Positions 31,174-40,839 of a DNA stretch of 64,000 bases are shown here, one piece after another. The position numbers were made by a program, and so were the translations under genes. The notes under the pieces were generated by a model. It worked only from the letters and a program-made list of their open reading frames with translations, was not told the origin of the DNA and did no database searches. Within the stretch, counting starts at the first letter, position 1, and each line of letters begins with the position of its first letter. The stretch is taken from assembly GCA_023014365.1 (NCBI GenBank), contig JAEBUN010000017.1:62001-126000 (forward strand), given 5' to 3'. The DNA comes from Lepiota brunneoincarnata (taxonomy: Eukaryota > Basidiomycota > Agaricomycetes > Agaricales > Agaricaceae).

Positions 31174-31546
31174 TCCTGACCATTGTGGGCATGGTTTTCT
31201 CCAGCTCACCAGGGACAATAACCGTCCCCTACAGCCCACGTATCTCTATGGTGGGGCCTGGATCCTGCACACTCATTCGGTGTCTCTGATGGCTCAGATG
31301 TTGCGCGCTATACTCAACCATGCGCCGATAGGAGGCTATCGGAGGCGCTTTTTCCCACAGGAGGATTACTCCTGTCACTGTGGGTTTTGGGAGGAGACCC
31401 GTGAGCATGTGTTCCAGAGCTGCCCCAGGCACTTCATGGCGGGGGTCCTGGCCATGGTCGAGGCCCTCATTGCCTTCCTCGAGGTGTCCCCAACGGCATT
31501 CGCGTTTACTGAGAGGGCCAGGGCCCCTCCGGGGGGTATTGGCTAG
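31172..31546 (+). pseudogene. ORF2 C-terminal end of A8
   Basis: The last 125 codons of ORF2, from DPDHCGHGF through the Cys/His tail (CHCGFWEETREHVFQSC) to the stop TAG at 31544-31546. Several substitutions relative to A7 mark an older subtype. The frame is open but only a fragment. Confidence 0.85.
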
Positions 31547-31906
31547 TAGCTCTGCCTGGCGTCCAGTCGGGTCCAGGCTGGGGCGTTGGTTATTCCCCTG
31601 CTGTCTTCGGGCAGCATGTAGGGATTTACGTGGGAATTGACCCCTAACCCCCACTTGGGGGGGGACCTTGCTCCAGTCTGGTTCCTGCACCGCGCGCTGG
31701 GCGGCAGCCGTCTTCCCACCTCCGTTCGCTTGGGGCGGCTTCTTCCTGGGCATGGGGGAATGCATGCCCACGTCCGCGGTCACGTGTTGTATATATAGAT
31801 ACCCTGTAGTGTACGGCTCGGTCGCTTGTACTGTAGTACGTTGCTACATGCGGCCTCCCTACGTGGCCCGCGTAATAAATTGGAGATTTAAAAAAAAAAA
31901 AAAAAA

Positions 31907-32586
31907 AGCATGGTCTTGGACTGTGCGGAAACCGACCACATCTTCATCTACACCAGCTCTGCAGGCTCTGCCTGCAGAGCTGTGGATCCTTCTGTGCACG
32001 TTGGCCAGGTTCACTCCCTGGAGGTGTGTTGGTCCCTGGACCGCTGGCGTGGCAGGTGCCTTTGGGCTCTGTTGCAGAGCTTTACTCTGACACCATCGCG
32101 ATGGCGAAGGAACTCCATGTGTCGTTGGGCGCTCACCTGATGACTACTATCGACTCTCTTCGGGCTGAGGTCACGAGAGGGTGTATCGACGAGTGGGTGA
32201 ACATGTTTCACTCGCCCCTCTATAGGGGGAGGAACTTCCTCCCCCTGCTGGACTCCCTTGGGAAGCCAATTCAACCCTTATACCTCTCCGGAGGTGTGTG
32301 GCTCTGAGAAATTGGCCCCCGGATGTCCGTCGCTGGTAAAGCGAGGGCCACCTGCACCATACTCAGTCACGCCCCTATCGGGGAGTACCGTGCTAGATTC
32401 CACCCCCAGAAGGATCACTCCTGTCCCTGTGGGCTGTGGCTTGAAACTTGCACTCACATACTCACTTCCTGTCTGAAGTACACGCGACGTGGCGGCTTAC
32501 CCCATGACCTCGACGCCCTTCTGGGCTTTCTGGAACACAATCCTTCCGTGTTTGCGTTCCTATCCTGGCCCCAAGGGGTGGGATAA
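31907..32586 (+). pseudogene. LINE-B ORF2 C-terminus in B3 (RNase H, conserved UGA, Cys/His tail)
   Basis: Continues the RNase H part from 30144-30251. Compared with B1 about 30 bases are missing near 32048, which shifts the frame (open parts 31910-32140 and 32026-32307). TGA at 32305-32307 follows GGVWL, as in B1 and B5. Translation then stays open in the same frame (MSVAGKARATC...) through CPCGLWLETCTHILTSC to the TAA after QGVG at 32586. Inactive fragment. Confidence 0.8.
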
Positions 32587-33031
32587 CTGGGGAGGGCCTT
32601 CGGGTTATTCCCCCCTCGCGGCTTTGGTCTCAAGGAACCGGTGGTTATTCGCCCCCCGCCCTAGGGCGGGGTGTAGCGATTTATGGAGAATTGACTCCTA
32701 ACGCCCGTCAGGGCAGAGACCCGAAGTTCTTAGAGCCTTAGTCCGCGGGATGTAGGGATTTATGGAGAACTGACTCCTAACCCCCCTCAGGGGGGGGACC
32801 TGTTGGCCCTATCCACCCCTCGTCTGCTGCGTCCTGGTTTCCGTCGAGGTAGCGGACTCTTCACCCACGTGCACTTCTCTATGGAGTGTAGCCTTTCGAG
32901 TCAGCGGGACTCTCTTCCCTACCTTTATTGGTAGTTATACCATGTACTAGTTACTTTGTTGTAGTTAGTGCACACGGACTGCGTTCGGGCACCGTGTTAT
33001 AAATTGTTGATTTCAAAAAAAAAAAAAAAAA
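32587..33031 (+). other. LINE-B 3' UTR (copy B3) with duplicated hairpin unit
   Basis: Two units with the layout GTGTAG-GATTTATGGAGAA-TGACTCCTAAC followed by a hairpin: GCCC-GTCA-GGGC near 32703 and CCCCCC-TCA-GGGGGG near 32781. The 3' end reads TTATAAATTGTTGATTTC plus poly(A). Equivalent UTRs lie at 41989-42427 and 62777-63227, and its complement at 1-100. Confidence 0.75.
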
Positions 33032-34226
33032 CGATGTGTATATTAAGGCCTTTATGCCTAGTAAGGTAAAGGCAAGACAGGAGATTGCTCTGAAGCTGAG
33101 GAACATGGAGAACTTGTGAAAACTGCACTGCACTCGTCGCTTTTCCCCTTACAACTGGCTGAAACACCACAGAGCCCACCCCAGCTGAGTAAATGACTGA
33201 ATCATCAGCTAACTGGACAGGAATGTGAAGGGGAGCATAGGAATGCATCCAGTGACGATGTGGGGTCATATGAGAAGTAGCCCCTGAGTCTGCAAGCCAA
33301 TCAACGTCAGAAGAGAGCTGGGAAGGTGTGGGGGAGGTTATACTCGCGTTTTCAGCAAATTCTATGGTGCTGAGTGCATTTTCGGATGCAGGAGAGGGCA
33401 GGGAGTCTTGTGACACGTCTTGGGCCTTGTTGGCATGGTTCCTGGGCTGTCTAGAGCGCGATTTTGATGTGTTTTCACGTGTATCCTTCTGGGCATCCAA
33501 AAAGGAGTAGCACTTGAGCAGTGTGTGGCCAAGCTTGTCACAAAATTCGCATTTCCCAGATGAAGGAGTGGGTGCAAAGCGTGTTGCCAGTGCCTGGGAG
33601 GAGCCTGCAGTGTCCCCAGCACGTCTACGATGTTGAACATCCTCTGTGACGAAAGCCTGGTGCACAGAAGCCTTGTCAAGTTTGTCCATGAGCAGGAGGG
33701 AAGAGGTGAATGAGGAGAATTCCTCAGCAGGGAGGACTCTAATGAAAGCCATGGAGGCCAGTTCTTCATCCAGCTAGGCTAGTGTGAATCCAGAGGGGTG
33801 GAGATTCGCGATTTTTCGAGTATTTTCATCCACCCTGTTCATCAGAGCCTGCAGGGACTCGTCCTCTTGCTTCCTGATGCTGAATAAGTCGTCATACGCG
33901 TTAAAACGCGTCCCAGCACGCTTTTGGAGGTGTATTTGCTCTAGGGCCTTCCACATCTTCACAGGATCGTCCTGAATTGAGTTGAAATGGATCCTTTGGT
34001 CAGGTTCCACCATTAGAAACAGCCAGCCAGCTGCCTTGTCCGCTTTAGCCTCCCAAGCTTTCTTAGCCTAATATTCTTCTTTGGTGGGGGGAGATGAGAG
34101 TGAGGGACTTAGCATAGAACCAGATACCACTCTCCACAGCCCAGAAGCTCGAAACCACGCCTCCATCTCTCCAAACCATGTGGGGTAGTTGGAAGTGTTC
34201 AATTTGTCGAAATGGGGAGTGCTGGC
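33032..34226 (-). pseudogene. Copia fragment C2: gag, protease and start of integrase region
   Basis: Minus-strand gag-pol fragment of the same family as C1, starting a few codons inside gag (34226) and ending at 33032 at the B3 tail. A TAG (near 33773-33778) replaces the Gln after LAQ in C1. Beyond the CCHC knuckle (CEFCDKLGHTLLKC) it extends further than C1: an aspartic protease motif (WLADSGATSHMTPH) and a GAG-pre-integrase segment (VLHVPQLQSNLLS). RT, RNase H and both LTRs are absent. Confidence 0.85.
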
Positions 34227-34396
34227 AACGCTCCTTTCCCTCTTACCACCATCATCCCCCTCTTATATTATTTTCTACTCCTAATCTACAGGCAGCCGTC
34301 CCGTTCTTAGTGGGTTGTCTACACTATTCCACCTCTCTTCACCCTTCTGGAGCGTCCCGGGGCTGTCTGGGGTTGTTGGGGAGTTGGGTACACCCT
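34227..34396. other. Unassigned 170 bp between copia fragment C2 and R2
   Basis: Pyrimidine-rich sequence (CTCCTTTCCCTCTTACCACC...) with no ORF, repeat partner or terminal motif that I can see. It may be the 5' part of the R repeat that is missing from R1, where A6 abuts, or a piece of another element. Confidence 0.4.
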
Positions 34397-35460
34397 TGGC
34401 AAAGGTGCTTAATGGCTGGGTATGCCAGCCACCTGATGAGCTGGCGATTCTGGGCGGTCTCTGCTGGGGTCAGTAGATCCCTGGCTGGCCAAAATGGGTT
34501 AGGAGTCCCCCTGGGCATGTCCTGGGTGGGTTTGCAGTGGGACAACCGCGCTCCTTGCCAAGCTCTTGTGAAACCTGTAGTGAGTGTACTTCCCCCAAAT
34601 ACCCCCTTGTGAGTAGGGAGTCTCCTGCTTGAAAACAAGGGCACGCCCGCAAGGGACCGAGAGGATAGGGGACAGTAAGAGGGGGCATAGCCGTGAAAAC
34701 AAGCTGACCGAGAGGACAGGCCACCCCCCTCCTGCATTCCAAGCGAGTAAAGCTCAGCCGGGTGCAGGACGTTAGTAGGGATCACCCAAACTCCGGGGCA
34801 GCTCTCACGCTGCGACTTCCATCCCGGTAGCGGCCCCTGCAAGACAGTAAGCCTGGACAGTTATATGGGGATCCGTGCTTATCATGGATCTGGGCAACCA
34901 GATCTCGATCACAAACCGGCTGCTGGGTAACGGGAAGGTGGTCCAGGGATCGCACCCTGGGTAGCCACTGGGCTGTAGCAGTTCATTCAGAGAATGGTGA
35001 ACTGGCTCGAGAGATCAAGATCTGCTGTTGATCGATCCCAGGTAAGATCCGGGTTTATTGGTTTGAGTTGTTACCATGTCAGTGGTTCTAGTGTGAGCCT
35101 GTGAGTTGAGTGGCGGAGTTTAGCCTGCCTTGTATACCCTTTAGGAAAGCCTTCTGCACCGACCCACTACCGTGGGGATTACCTAGTTGGGAGTGCAACG
35201 GGTTTGGGGTGTTCCGTGATTTTGCGCCACCTCATGTAATTCCGGCCCATTGGCTTTAGTGCCGCACTAATTAGGGAGGCTGTTAGTGTGCCGACCCATG
35301 CCCCCAGATGCACCACCTATAGGGGAGGTCCCCGCCTGTGTCTATGGCGAGTAAAGCTCAGTCTGGCATGGGAGTAATGGGTGCCGTAGCACTCATCTTA
35401 TGCCAAGCGGGCCATGTTGGGATCACGCAGAGTTTGCCCGCAAGGGGCTCCTTGGACGGG
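34397..35460 (+). repeat. R2: second copy of the 1064-bp R repeat
   Basis: Same length as R1 (29080-30143) and alignable from end to end without net gaps. It ends in the same CTCCTTGGACGGG and then continues directly into LINE family B at the RT palm (VGQGSALSPVLSALYLAP), well upstream of the point where R1 joins family B. No coding potential that I can support. Confidence 0.8.
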
Positions 35461-35530
35461 ATGTGAGCGTGGGGCAGGGCTCTGCTCTGTCTCCGGTCTT
35501 GTCTGCCTTGTATCTTGCCCCACTGGTGTA

Positions 35531-36776
35531 CAGTACAGTAACAAAAGTTTTGCGAAAACAACAAAGACAAATAATGCATTAATCGTTAAAAATATTCACT
35601 ACACTACCACAACTGCATCTAAAATTATGTTAATATTTTGTATGGTGGCCCTTGGCCTCATAGACTGCCTGAGCACGATCGGGCATGCTCTTGACCAGGT
35701 CATTAATATAATTTATATCAATCATCCTCCACTCCTCCTGAATTGCCTCCCAAAGTTTGTCAAGGTTTTGGGGGATTTCTGCTCGGTCATTTATTCTGAC
35801 TTTGAGGTATCTCCATACATGTTCGATGGGATTGAGGTCTGGTGACTGAGCTGGGTGTGGAAGCTCATTGATGAGATGGGATTTGCGGAATTGTCGGGTG
35901 ATCTTTGCCTGGTGGACTGGAGCTCCATCTTCCATCACCGCTACCTGCCCCCTCTCCTCTGATAAATTCCCATAAAAATCCCATAATGGTCCACTAAGGA
36001 TGAGGCTAATATAATCTGCAGCTGTCCTTGCACCCTTGGGTATACGAACCAGTGGACCGAGTTTTCCATGTGCCATGCACCCCCATATCATAAGACTCTG
36101 TCTTCCAGACTTGAAAGTAGGGGTTAAACACCTTTCTGTGTACCTCTCACCAGGTCTCCTCCATACCCAAACCACCTTTGAACTCTTTCCAATCTCCACA
36201 GAAGCCTCATCTGTCCAAATCACATGTCTCCAGTCCTCCTCCATCCACCTCCGATATTCTCTTGCCCATACCATCCTGGCTTTGACATGGGAAGGCTTAA
36301 GAAATGGTTTCTTTGCAGAAATGTGTTGGCTAAGACCCAATTGATACCTAATGGCACGCCGGATAGTGTGGGGATGAGCAGGGGAGTCGAGAAATGTGTT
36401 TATTGTGTGGGTGATCTCGCGGAGAGTTTGGCGTCTATTTCTCTCCAGCACAATTTTGATGTGTCGCATTGCCCTGTCATCCAATAAGGAAGGTCTCCCA
36501 GACCTGGGAGCATCCTCATGATGACCCTGCTCTTTGTGCCTATGGATAACCCGATAGACAGTGGAAATATGGACTCCAAAGAAATTGGCAATTTCGCGAG
36601 CAGGAATACCCTCCTGATGCCTTGCACATATCAGGGAGCGTAGTTCAGGGACAGTATTCTTTTGTCCAGCTATTTTTGGCATGTAGGGTGGAGTTGTTGA
36701 TCAGTGGGAATATTTTTCGTTTATTGTTAAACGAGGTCATGTGACAGATTTTCGCAAAACTTTTGCTACCCTACTG
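35531..36776 (-). mobile_element. Tc1/mariner-type transposon T1 (1246 bp)
   Basis: TA duplicated at 35529-35530 and 36777-36778. Terminal inverted repeats of about 28 bp start CAGTA on both ends and share CAAAAGTTTTGCGAAAA. The element has the same length as T2 (61107-62352) and encodes an identical transposase. It is inserted in the RT of B4. Complete in structure, so possibly autonomous. Confidence 0.95.
35630..36682 (-). CDS. Tc1-like DDE transposase (T1)
   Basis: 350 codons, uninterrupted. N-terminal helix-turn-helix (REIANFFGVHISTVYRVIHRH, about residues 30-50), a GRPS motif of AT-hook/GRPR type at 62-65, then the catalytic domain: D158 in IWTDEAS, D252 in MEDGAP and E287 in SPDLNPIEHVW. 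There are 34 residues between D252 and E287, the DD34E spacing of Tc1 elements. It would bind the terminal repeats and carry out cut-and-paste transposition into TA. Identical at protein level to the T2 enzyme, which points to recent movement. Confidence 0.95.
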   Translation of the reverse strand: MPKIAGQKNTVPELRSLICARHQEGIPAREIANFFGVHISTVYRVIHRHKEQGHHEDAPRSGRPSLLDDRAMRHIKIVLERNRRQTLREITHTINTFLDSPAHPHTIRRAIRYQLGLSQHISAKKPFLKPSHVKARMVWAREYRRWMEEDWRHVIWTDEASVEIGKSSKVVWVWRRPGERYTERCLTPTFKSGRQSLMIWGCMAHGKLGPLVRIPKGARTAADYISLILSGPLWDFYGNLSEERGQVAVMEDGAPVHQAKITRQFRKSHLINELPHPAQSPDLNPIEHVWRYLKVRINDRAEIPQNLDKLWEAIQEEWRMIDINYINDLVKSMPDRAQAVYEAKGHHTKY

Positions 36777-37570
36777 TACTTGTACTACCAGTGGACCCCT
36801 GGCCTCAGTGTCGACATGCTTTTGTATGTTGATGACAGGACCCTTATAGTCCAGACCAAAACCTGGGAGGACAACGTCTTGGCCCTCCAGGCGGCATACT
36901 GCTGTGTGCATGGGCTCTTTGGCTCTTTTGGCCTCATGCTTGAGCATACCAAGTCTGAGGTCTTTCACTTCTCTCGGAACCCGAGGGATGCCAACCCGCC
37001 CATTGACTTGGGCTTCCATCCGTATATGGGGGATACCCCTTTGAGACCCAAGCCATTTTGGCGGTACTTGGGCTTCTATTTCGACTGTGCTCTCACATTC
37101 CGCAAGCACGTCCATTACTATTCTACCAAGGCATTCTCCACAGTTGGTGCGATGGGGATACTTGGTAATTCAACTCAGGGTTTGCTTCCTGACCAGAAGC
37201 ATCTCTTATACAGGTCCTGCATGGTTCTTATTGCCACGTATGGGTTCTGGATGTGGTATCACAAGGGTTTCCGTAACAAGGGAATCCTCAAAATGTTTAA
37301 CTCCATGTAGTGGCAAGCTGCTAATTGGATCATCGGTGTGTTTCACACGTCCCCAGCAGGGGGGGCAGAGGCCCTTGCGGGCCTTCTGCCTTTCCGGCTG
37401 CATCTTAAGAAGTTGGCTTTTTTTTTTTTTTTTTTTTTTTTTAAATCTCCAATTTATTACGCGGGCCACGTAGGGAGGCTGCGTGCAGCAACGTATCACA
37501 GTACAATCGACTGAGCCATACACTACAGGGTATCTGTACATACAACGCGTGACCGCGGACGCAGGCATGT

Positions 37571-37571
<1 letters not shown>

Positions 37572-37604
<33 letters not shown>

Positions 37605-39003
37605 TCCAATTTATTACATGGGCCGCGTAGGGAGGCCGTGCGCAGCAACATACTACAGTACAAACGACCGAGCCGTACACTACAGGGTATCTGTACATAC
37701 AACGCGTGACCGCGGATGCGGGCATGCGTTTCCCCATGCCCAGGACGAAGCCGCCCCGAACGAACGGAGGCGGGAAGACGGCTGCCGCCCAGCGCGCGGC
37801 ACAGGAACCAAACCGGAGCGAGGTCCCCCCCCTTATCGGGGGTTAGGGGTCAATTCCCACGTAAATCCCTACACGCCGCCCGAAGACAGCGGGGGAATAA
37901 CCAATGCCCCGGCCCGGGCCCAACCAGGTGCCAGGCAGAGCTACTAGCCGATACCCCCCGGGGGGGGCCTGGCCCTCTCAGTGAACGCAAACGCGGTTGG
38001 GGACGCCTCGAGGAAAGCTATGAGAGCCTCGACCGTAGCCGGGACCCCCGCCATGGAGTGCCTGGGGCAGCTCCGAAACACATGCTCACGAGTCTCCTCC
38101 CGAAACCCGCAGCGACAGGAATAATCCTCCTGCAGGAAAAAACGCCTCTGATAGCCCCCTATCGGCGCGTGGTTAAGAATAGCACGCGTCATCCGGGCCA
38201 TTACTGACACCGAGTGAGCGTGCGGGATCCAGGCACCACCGTGGAGATACGTGGGCCGCAGGGGACGGTCATCGTCCCTGGCGAGCTGGAGGAAACCATG
38301 CCTGCGATGGTCAGGATCCTGGAACAAGTCGATCCAGCGGTCCTGACACGACCGTACTTCCTCCTTCCGGAGGTAGTCAAGCGAGGCCCGGGGACGAGCC
38401 CCTACCCCAACAGGAGGCAACGACCAAGCGAAGTCGTGCACCTGAGTATGGAAAGGCCACTTCGCACGCGAAGGGACCTCCCAGAAGTGGACCGAGCGGG
38501 CCGGACCCCCGGCAAACCACCCAGCAAGAAGGCGGCAGACCGCCAAGGAATGACCCTGGGCGGAGTGCACCGACGGGTCCACCGCCCGTCTGGCCGAGGC
38601 CATCGAGTCAGTGAACAAGACGAGACCAGCGGCGCCCGCGACAGAAACTGCCTTGGACACCGCCAGCCGGATGGCGAAAAGCTCGGCCTCGGGAGCCGTA
38701 ACCTTTCCCCCCGGAAGCCGAACCGCATGAACGCAGTCCAGCCCCTGGAAAACCTGGGCGGCCGAAACCGCCTGGTGGGCCCGGCGGGGCGGCAGACTCG
38801 CGTCCGTCGCCGCCACCAGAACCCCCGGATCAGCCTGCGCCCGGGCCAGAACCCGGTCGAGAGCCGCGACATGGGCCGTAAGGGCGCCCTCCGCCCCACG
38901 GTCGTAAGAGTGGAAGTGGACCCGCGCCGGGTACACGTCCAAGAGGCGACGCCCCGGCCAGGCCTCCGGCGCCACCGCGTCGAAGGGCCCAGCGAGGGCG
39001 GCA
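37572..39003 (-). mobile_element. LINE-A copy A11, 5' truncated, in the 3' UTR of A10
   Basis: Poly(T) 37572-37599, 3' UTR, then ORF2 fragment to 39003. The 13-bp duplication ACGCAGGCATGTG lies at 37559-37571 and 39004-39016, both inside A10's 3' UTR. As a result two family-A 3' ends stand in tandem at 37418 and 37572. Confidence 0.93.
37944..39003 (-). pseudogene. ORF2 C-terminal fragment of A11
   Basis: About 350 codons on the minus strand: the linker after RT, RNase H with TDAS, EAELFAI and FTDSM, and the CRCGFREETREHVFRSC tail to the stop at 37944. The frame is open throughout, closest in sequence to A1 and A3. No EN or RT. Confidence 0.87.
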
Positions 39004-39231
39004 ACGCAGGCATGTGTTTCCCCATGCCCAGGACGAAGCTGCCCCGAACAAATGGAGGTGGGAAGATGGCTGCCACCCAGCGCGCGGCGCAGGAACCAGA
39101 CCGGAGTGAGGTCCCCCCCCTTATTGGGGGTTAGGGGTCAATTCCCACGTAAATCCCTACACGCTGCCCAAAGACAGCGGGGGAATAACCAACACCCCGG
39201 CCCGGACCCAACTGGGCGCTAGGCAGAGCTA

Positions 39232-40722
39232 CTAGCCGATATCCCCCGGGGGGGGCCCGGCCCTCTCAGCGAAAGCAAACGCCATCGGGGATGCCTCGAG
39301 GAAAGCAATGAGAGCCTCGACCATAGCTAGGACCCCCGCCATGGAGTGCCTAGGGCAGCCCCGGAACACATGCTCACAAGTCTCCTCCTGAAACCCGCAG
39401 CGACAGGAATAGTCTTCCTGTGGGAAGAAGCGCCTCCGATAGCCCCCTATCGGCGCATGATTGAGAATAGTACGCGTCATCCGGGCCATTACTGACACTG
39501 AGTGAGCATGTGGGATCCAGGCTCCACTGTGGAGATACATGGGCCGCAAGGGGCGGTCATCGTCCCTGGTGAGCTGGAGGAAACCATGCCTGTGATGGTC
39601 AGGATCCTGGAACAAGTCGATCCAGCGGTCCTGACACGACTGTACTTCCTCCTTGCGGAGGTAGTCAAGCAAGGCCCAGGGACGAGCCCCTGCCCCAGCA
39701 GGAGGCAACGACTTCGCAAAGTTGTGCACCTGAGTATGGAAAGGCCACTGCGCACGCGAAGGGACCTCCCAGAAGTGAACTGAGCGGGCCGGACCCCCGG
39801 CGAACCACTCGGCGAGAAGGCGACAGACCGCCAAGGAATGACCCTGGGCAGAATGCACTGACGGGTCCACTGCCCGCCTGGCCGAAGCCATTGAGTCGGT
39901 GAACAAGACGAGACCAGTGGCGCCCTCGACAGAGACTGCCTTAGACACCACCAGCCGGATGGCGAAAAGCTCGGCCTCGGGAGCCGTAACCTTCCCCCCC
40001 AGAAGCTGGACTGCATGAATGCAGTCCAGCCCCTGGAAAACCTGGGCGGCCGAAACCGCCTGGTGGACCCGGCGGGGCGGCAGACTCACATCCGCCGCTG
40101 CCACTAGAACCCCCGGATTAGCCTGCGCCCGGGCCAAAACACGGTCAAGAGCTGCGACATGGGCCGTAAGGGTGTCCTCCGCCCCCCAGTCGTACAAGTG
40201 GAAGTGGACCCAACCTGGGTACACATCCAAGAGACGGCACCCCGGCCAAGCCTCCAGCGCAACAGTGTTGAAGGGCCCGGCGAGGGCAGCAAGACGCTGG
40301 TTAGGGTCGACAACAGGCCCCTTCACCTTGATCAACTCACGGGGGGGGGAGCCTGGCTATGGACCAGACGTGAGACCGGAGATCTCCGCTGTAGCCCCAG
40401 CCAAGGAGGGCACGAACGGGGTGACCCGGGGCAAGCATGGCGTACCGCAACTCGGCATGGTCACGAAGCTTCCGGAGATGAAGATGAATGGGGATCAGGC
40501 CTGCAATGACCCCAACCCCCCCATCAGGCGACGTCCTAAAGGCACCGGTTATCCAGAGTGCAGCCCGTCGCTGCATCCGGCGGAGGTGGTCCAAAGCACC
40601 CTTGCACCTGGCGCCCTGGTAATACCACAAGCAAAAGCCGTACGTGGCAATAGGAACCACGCACGACCGGTAAAGCAGGCGCTTCTGATCTGGCAGAAGC
40701 CCCCGGACAGAATTACCCAGCA
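39232..40722 (-). pseudogene. ORF2 of A10, C-terminal half (RT end, RNase H, tail)
   Basis: Open on the minus strand from 40335 to the stop at 39232. A frameshift lies in the G run near 40340, and the upstream frame continues to 40722 (LLPDQKRLLYRS...). RNase H motifs are present (EAELFAI, FTDSM), and the first Asp region reads AADVS where A7 reads ATDAS, so the first catalytic residue is shifted or lost. The remainder of ORF2 continues at 59017 beyond A12 and G1. Decayed. Confidence 0.82.
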
Positions 40723-40839
40723 ATCCCTTCTTGGACTTCAACCACCACAAACTCGCTGCACAGCCACAGCCAACCCCTACTCATCGTCTTATACAATGAG
40801 CTCTAGTGGTCTGATTCTCGATCTTAAAGTCTAACGCGC

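Larger units (their letters stand above)
30252..31906 (+). mobile_element. LINE-A copy A8, 5' truncated, older subtype, split by A9
   Basis: Parts 30252-30430 and 31172-31906, the latter ending in poly(A) 31890-31906. The first part starts in the FWEVPSRAKWPF region of ORF2. It differs from A6/A7 at roughly ten sites in 180 bases, while sequence after 30431 is nearly identical to A6/A7. That break in similarity, and the restart at GATCCTGACC after the A9 tail, separate the two copies. Bounded by the AGCATGGTCTTGG duplication. Confidence 0.75.
30144..33031 (+). mobile_element. LINE-B portion B3 fused to R1, with A8/A9 inserted
   Basis: Family-B sequence starts at 30144 inside the RNase H region, is interrupted at 30251 by A8 (with A9 inside it), and resumes at 31907 to poly(A) 33015-33031. 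The A8 insertion duplicated AGCATGGTCTTGG (30239-30251 and 31907-31919). R1 plus B3 would be one chimeric retroelement of about 2.3 kb without its inserts. The right flank is copia fragment C2. Confidence 0.8.
35461..37417 (+). pseudogene. LINE-B RT fragment B4, interrupted by T1
   Basis: Parts 35461-35530 and 36779-37417 join in frame once T1 and one TA are removed (LAPLVY then LYYQWTPGLSV). Motifs: GQGSALSP, LLYVDDRTLIV (the YVDD centre), FWRYLGFYFD and LLPDQKHLLYRS. A TAG at 37308-37310 interrupts the frame, which then continues to LHLKKLA, where the poly(T) of A10 begins. RNase H and the tail are not adjacent; B6 at 62555 could be the distal end of the same element after a deletion. Confidence 0.8.

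Noticed and set aside
34339..34842. 167-codon minus-strand ORF in R2 (and a 133-codon relative in R1) as a gene
   Set aside because: No domain or start/stop conservation at both ends; the overlap is expected from two similar GC-rich copies.
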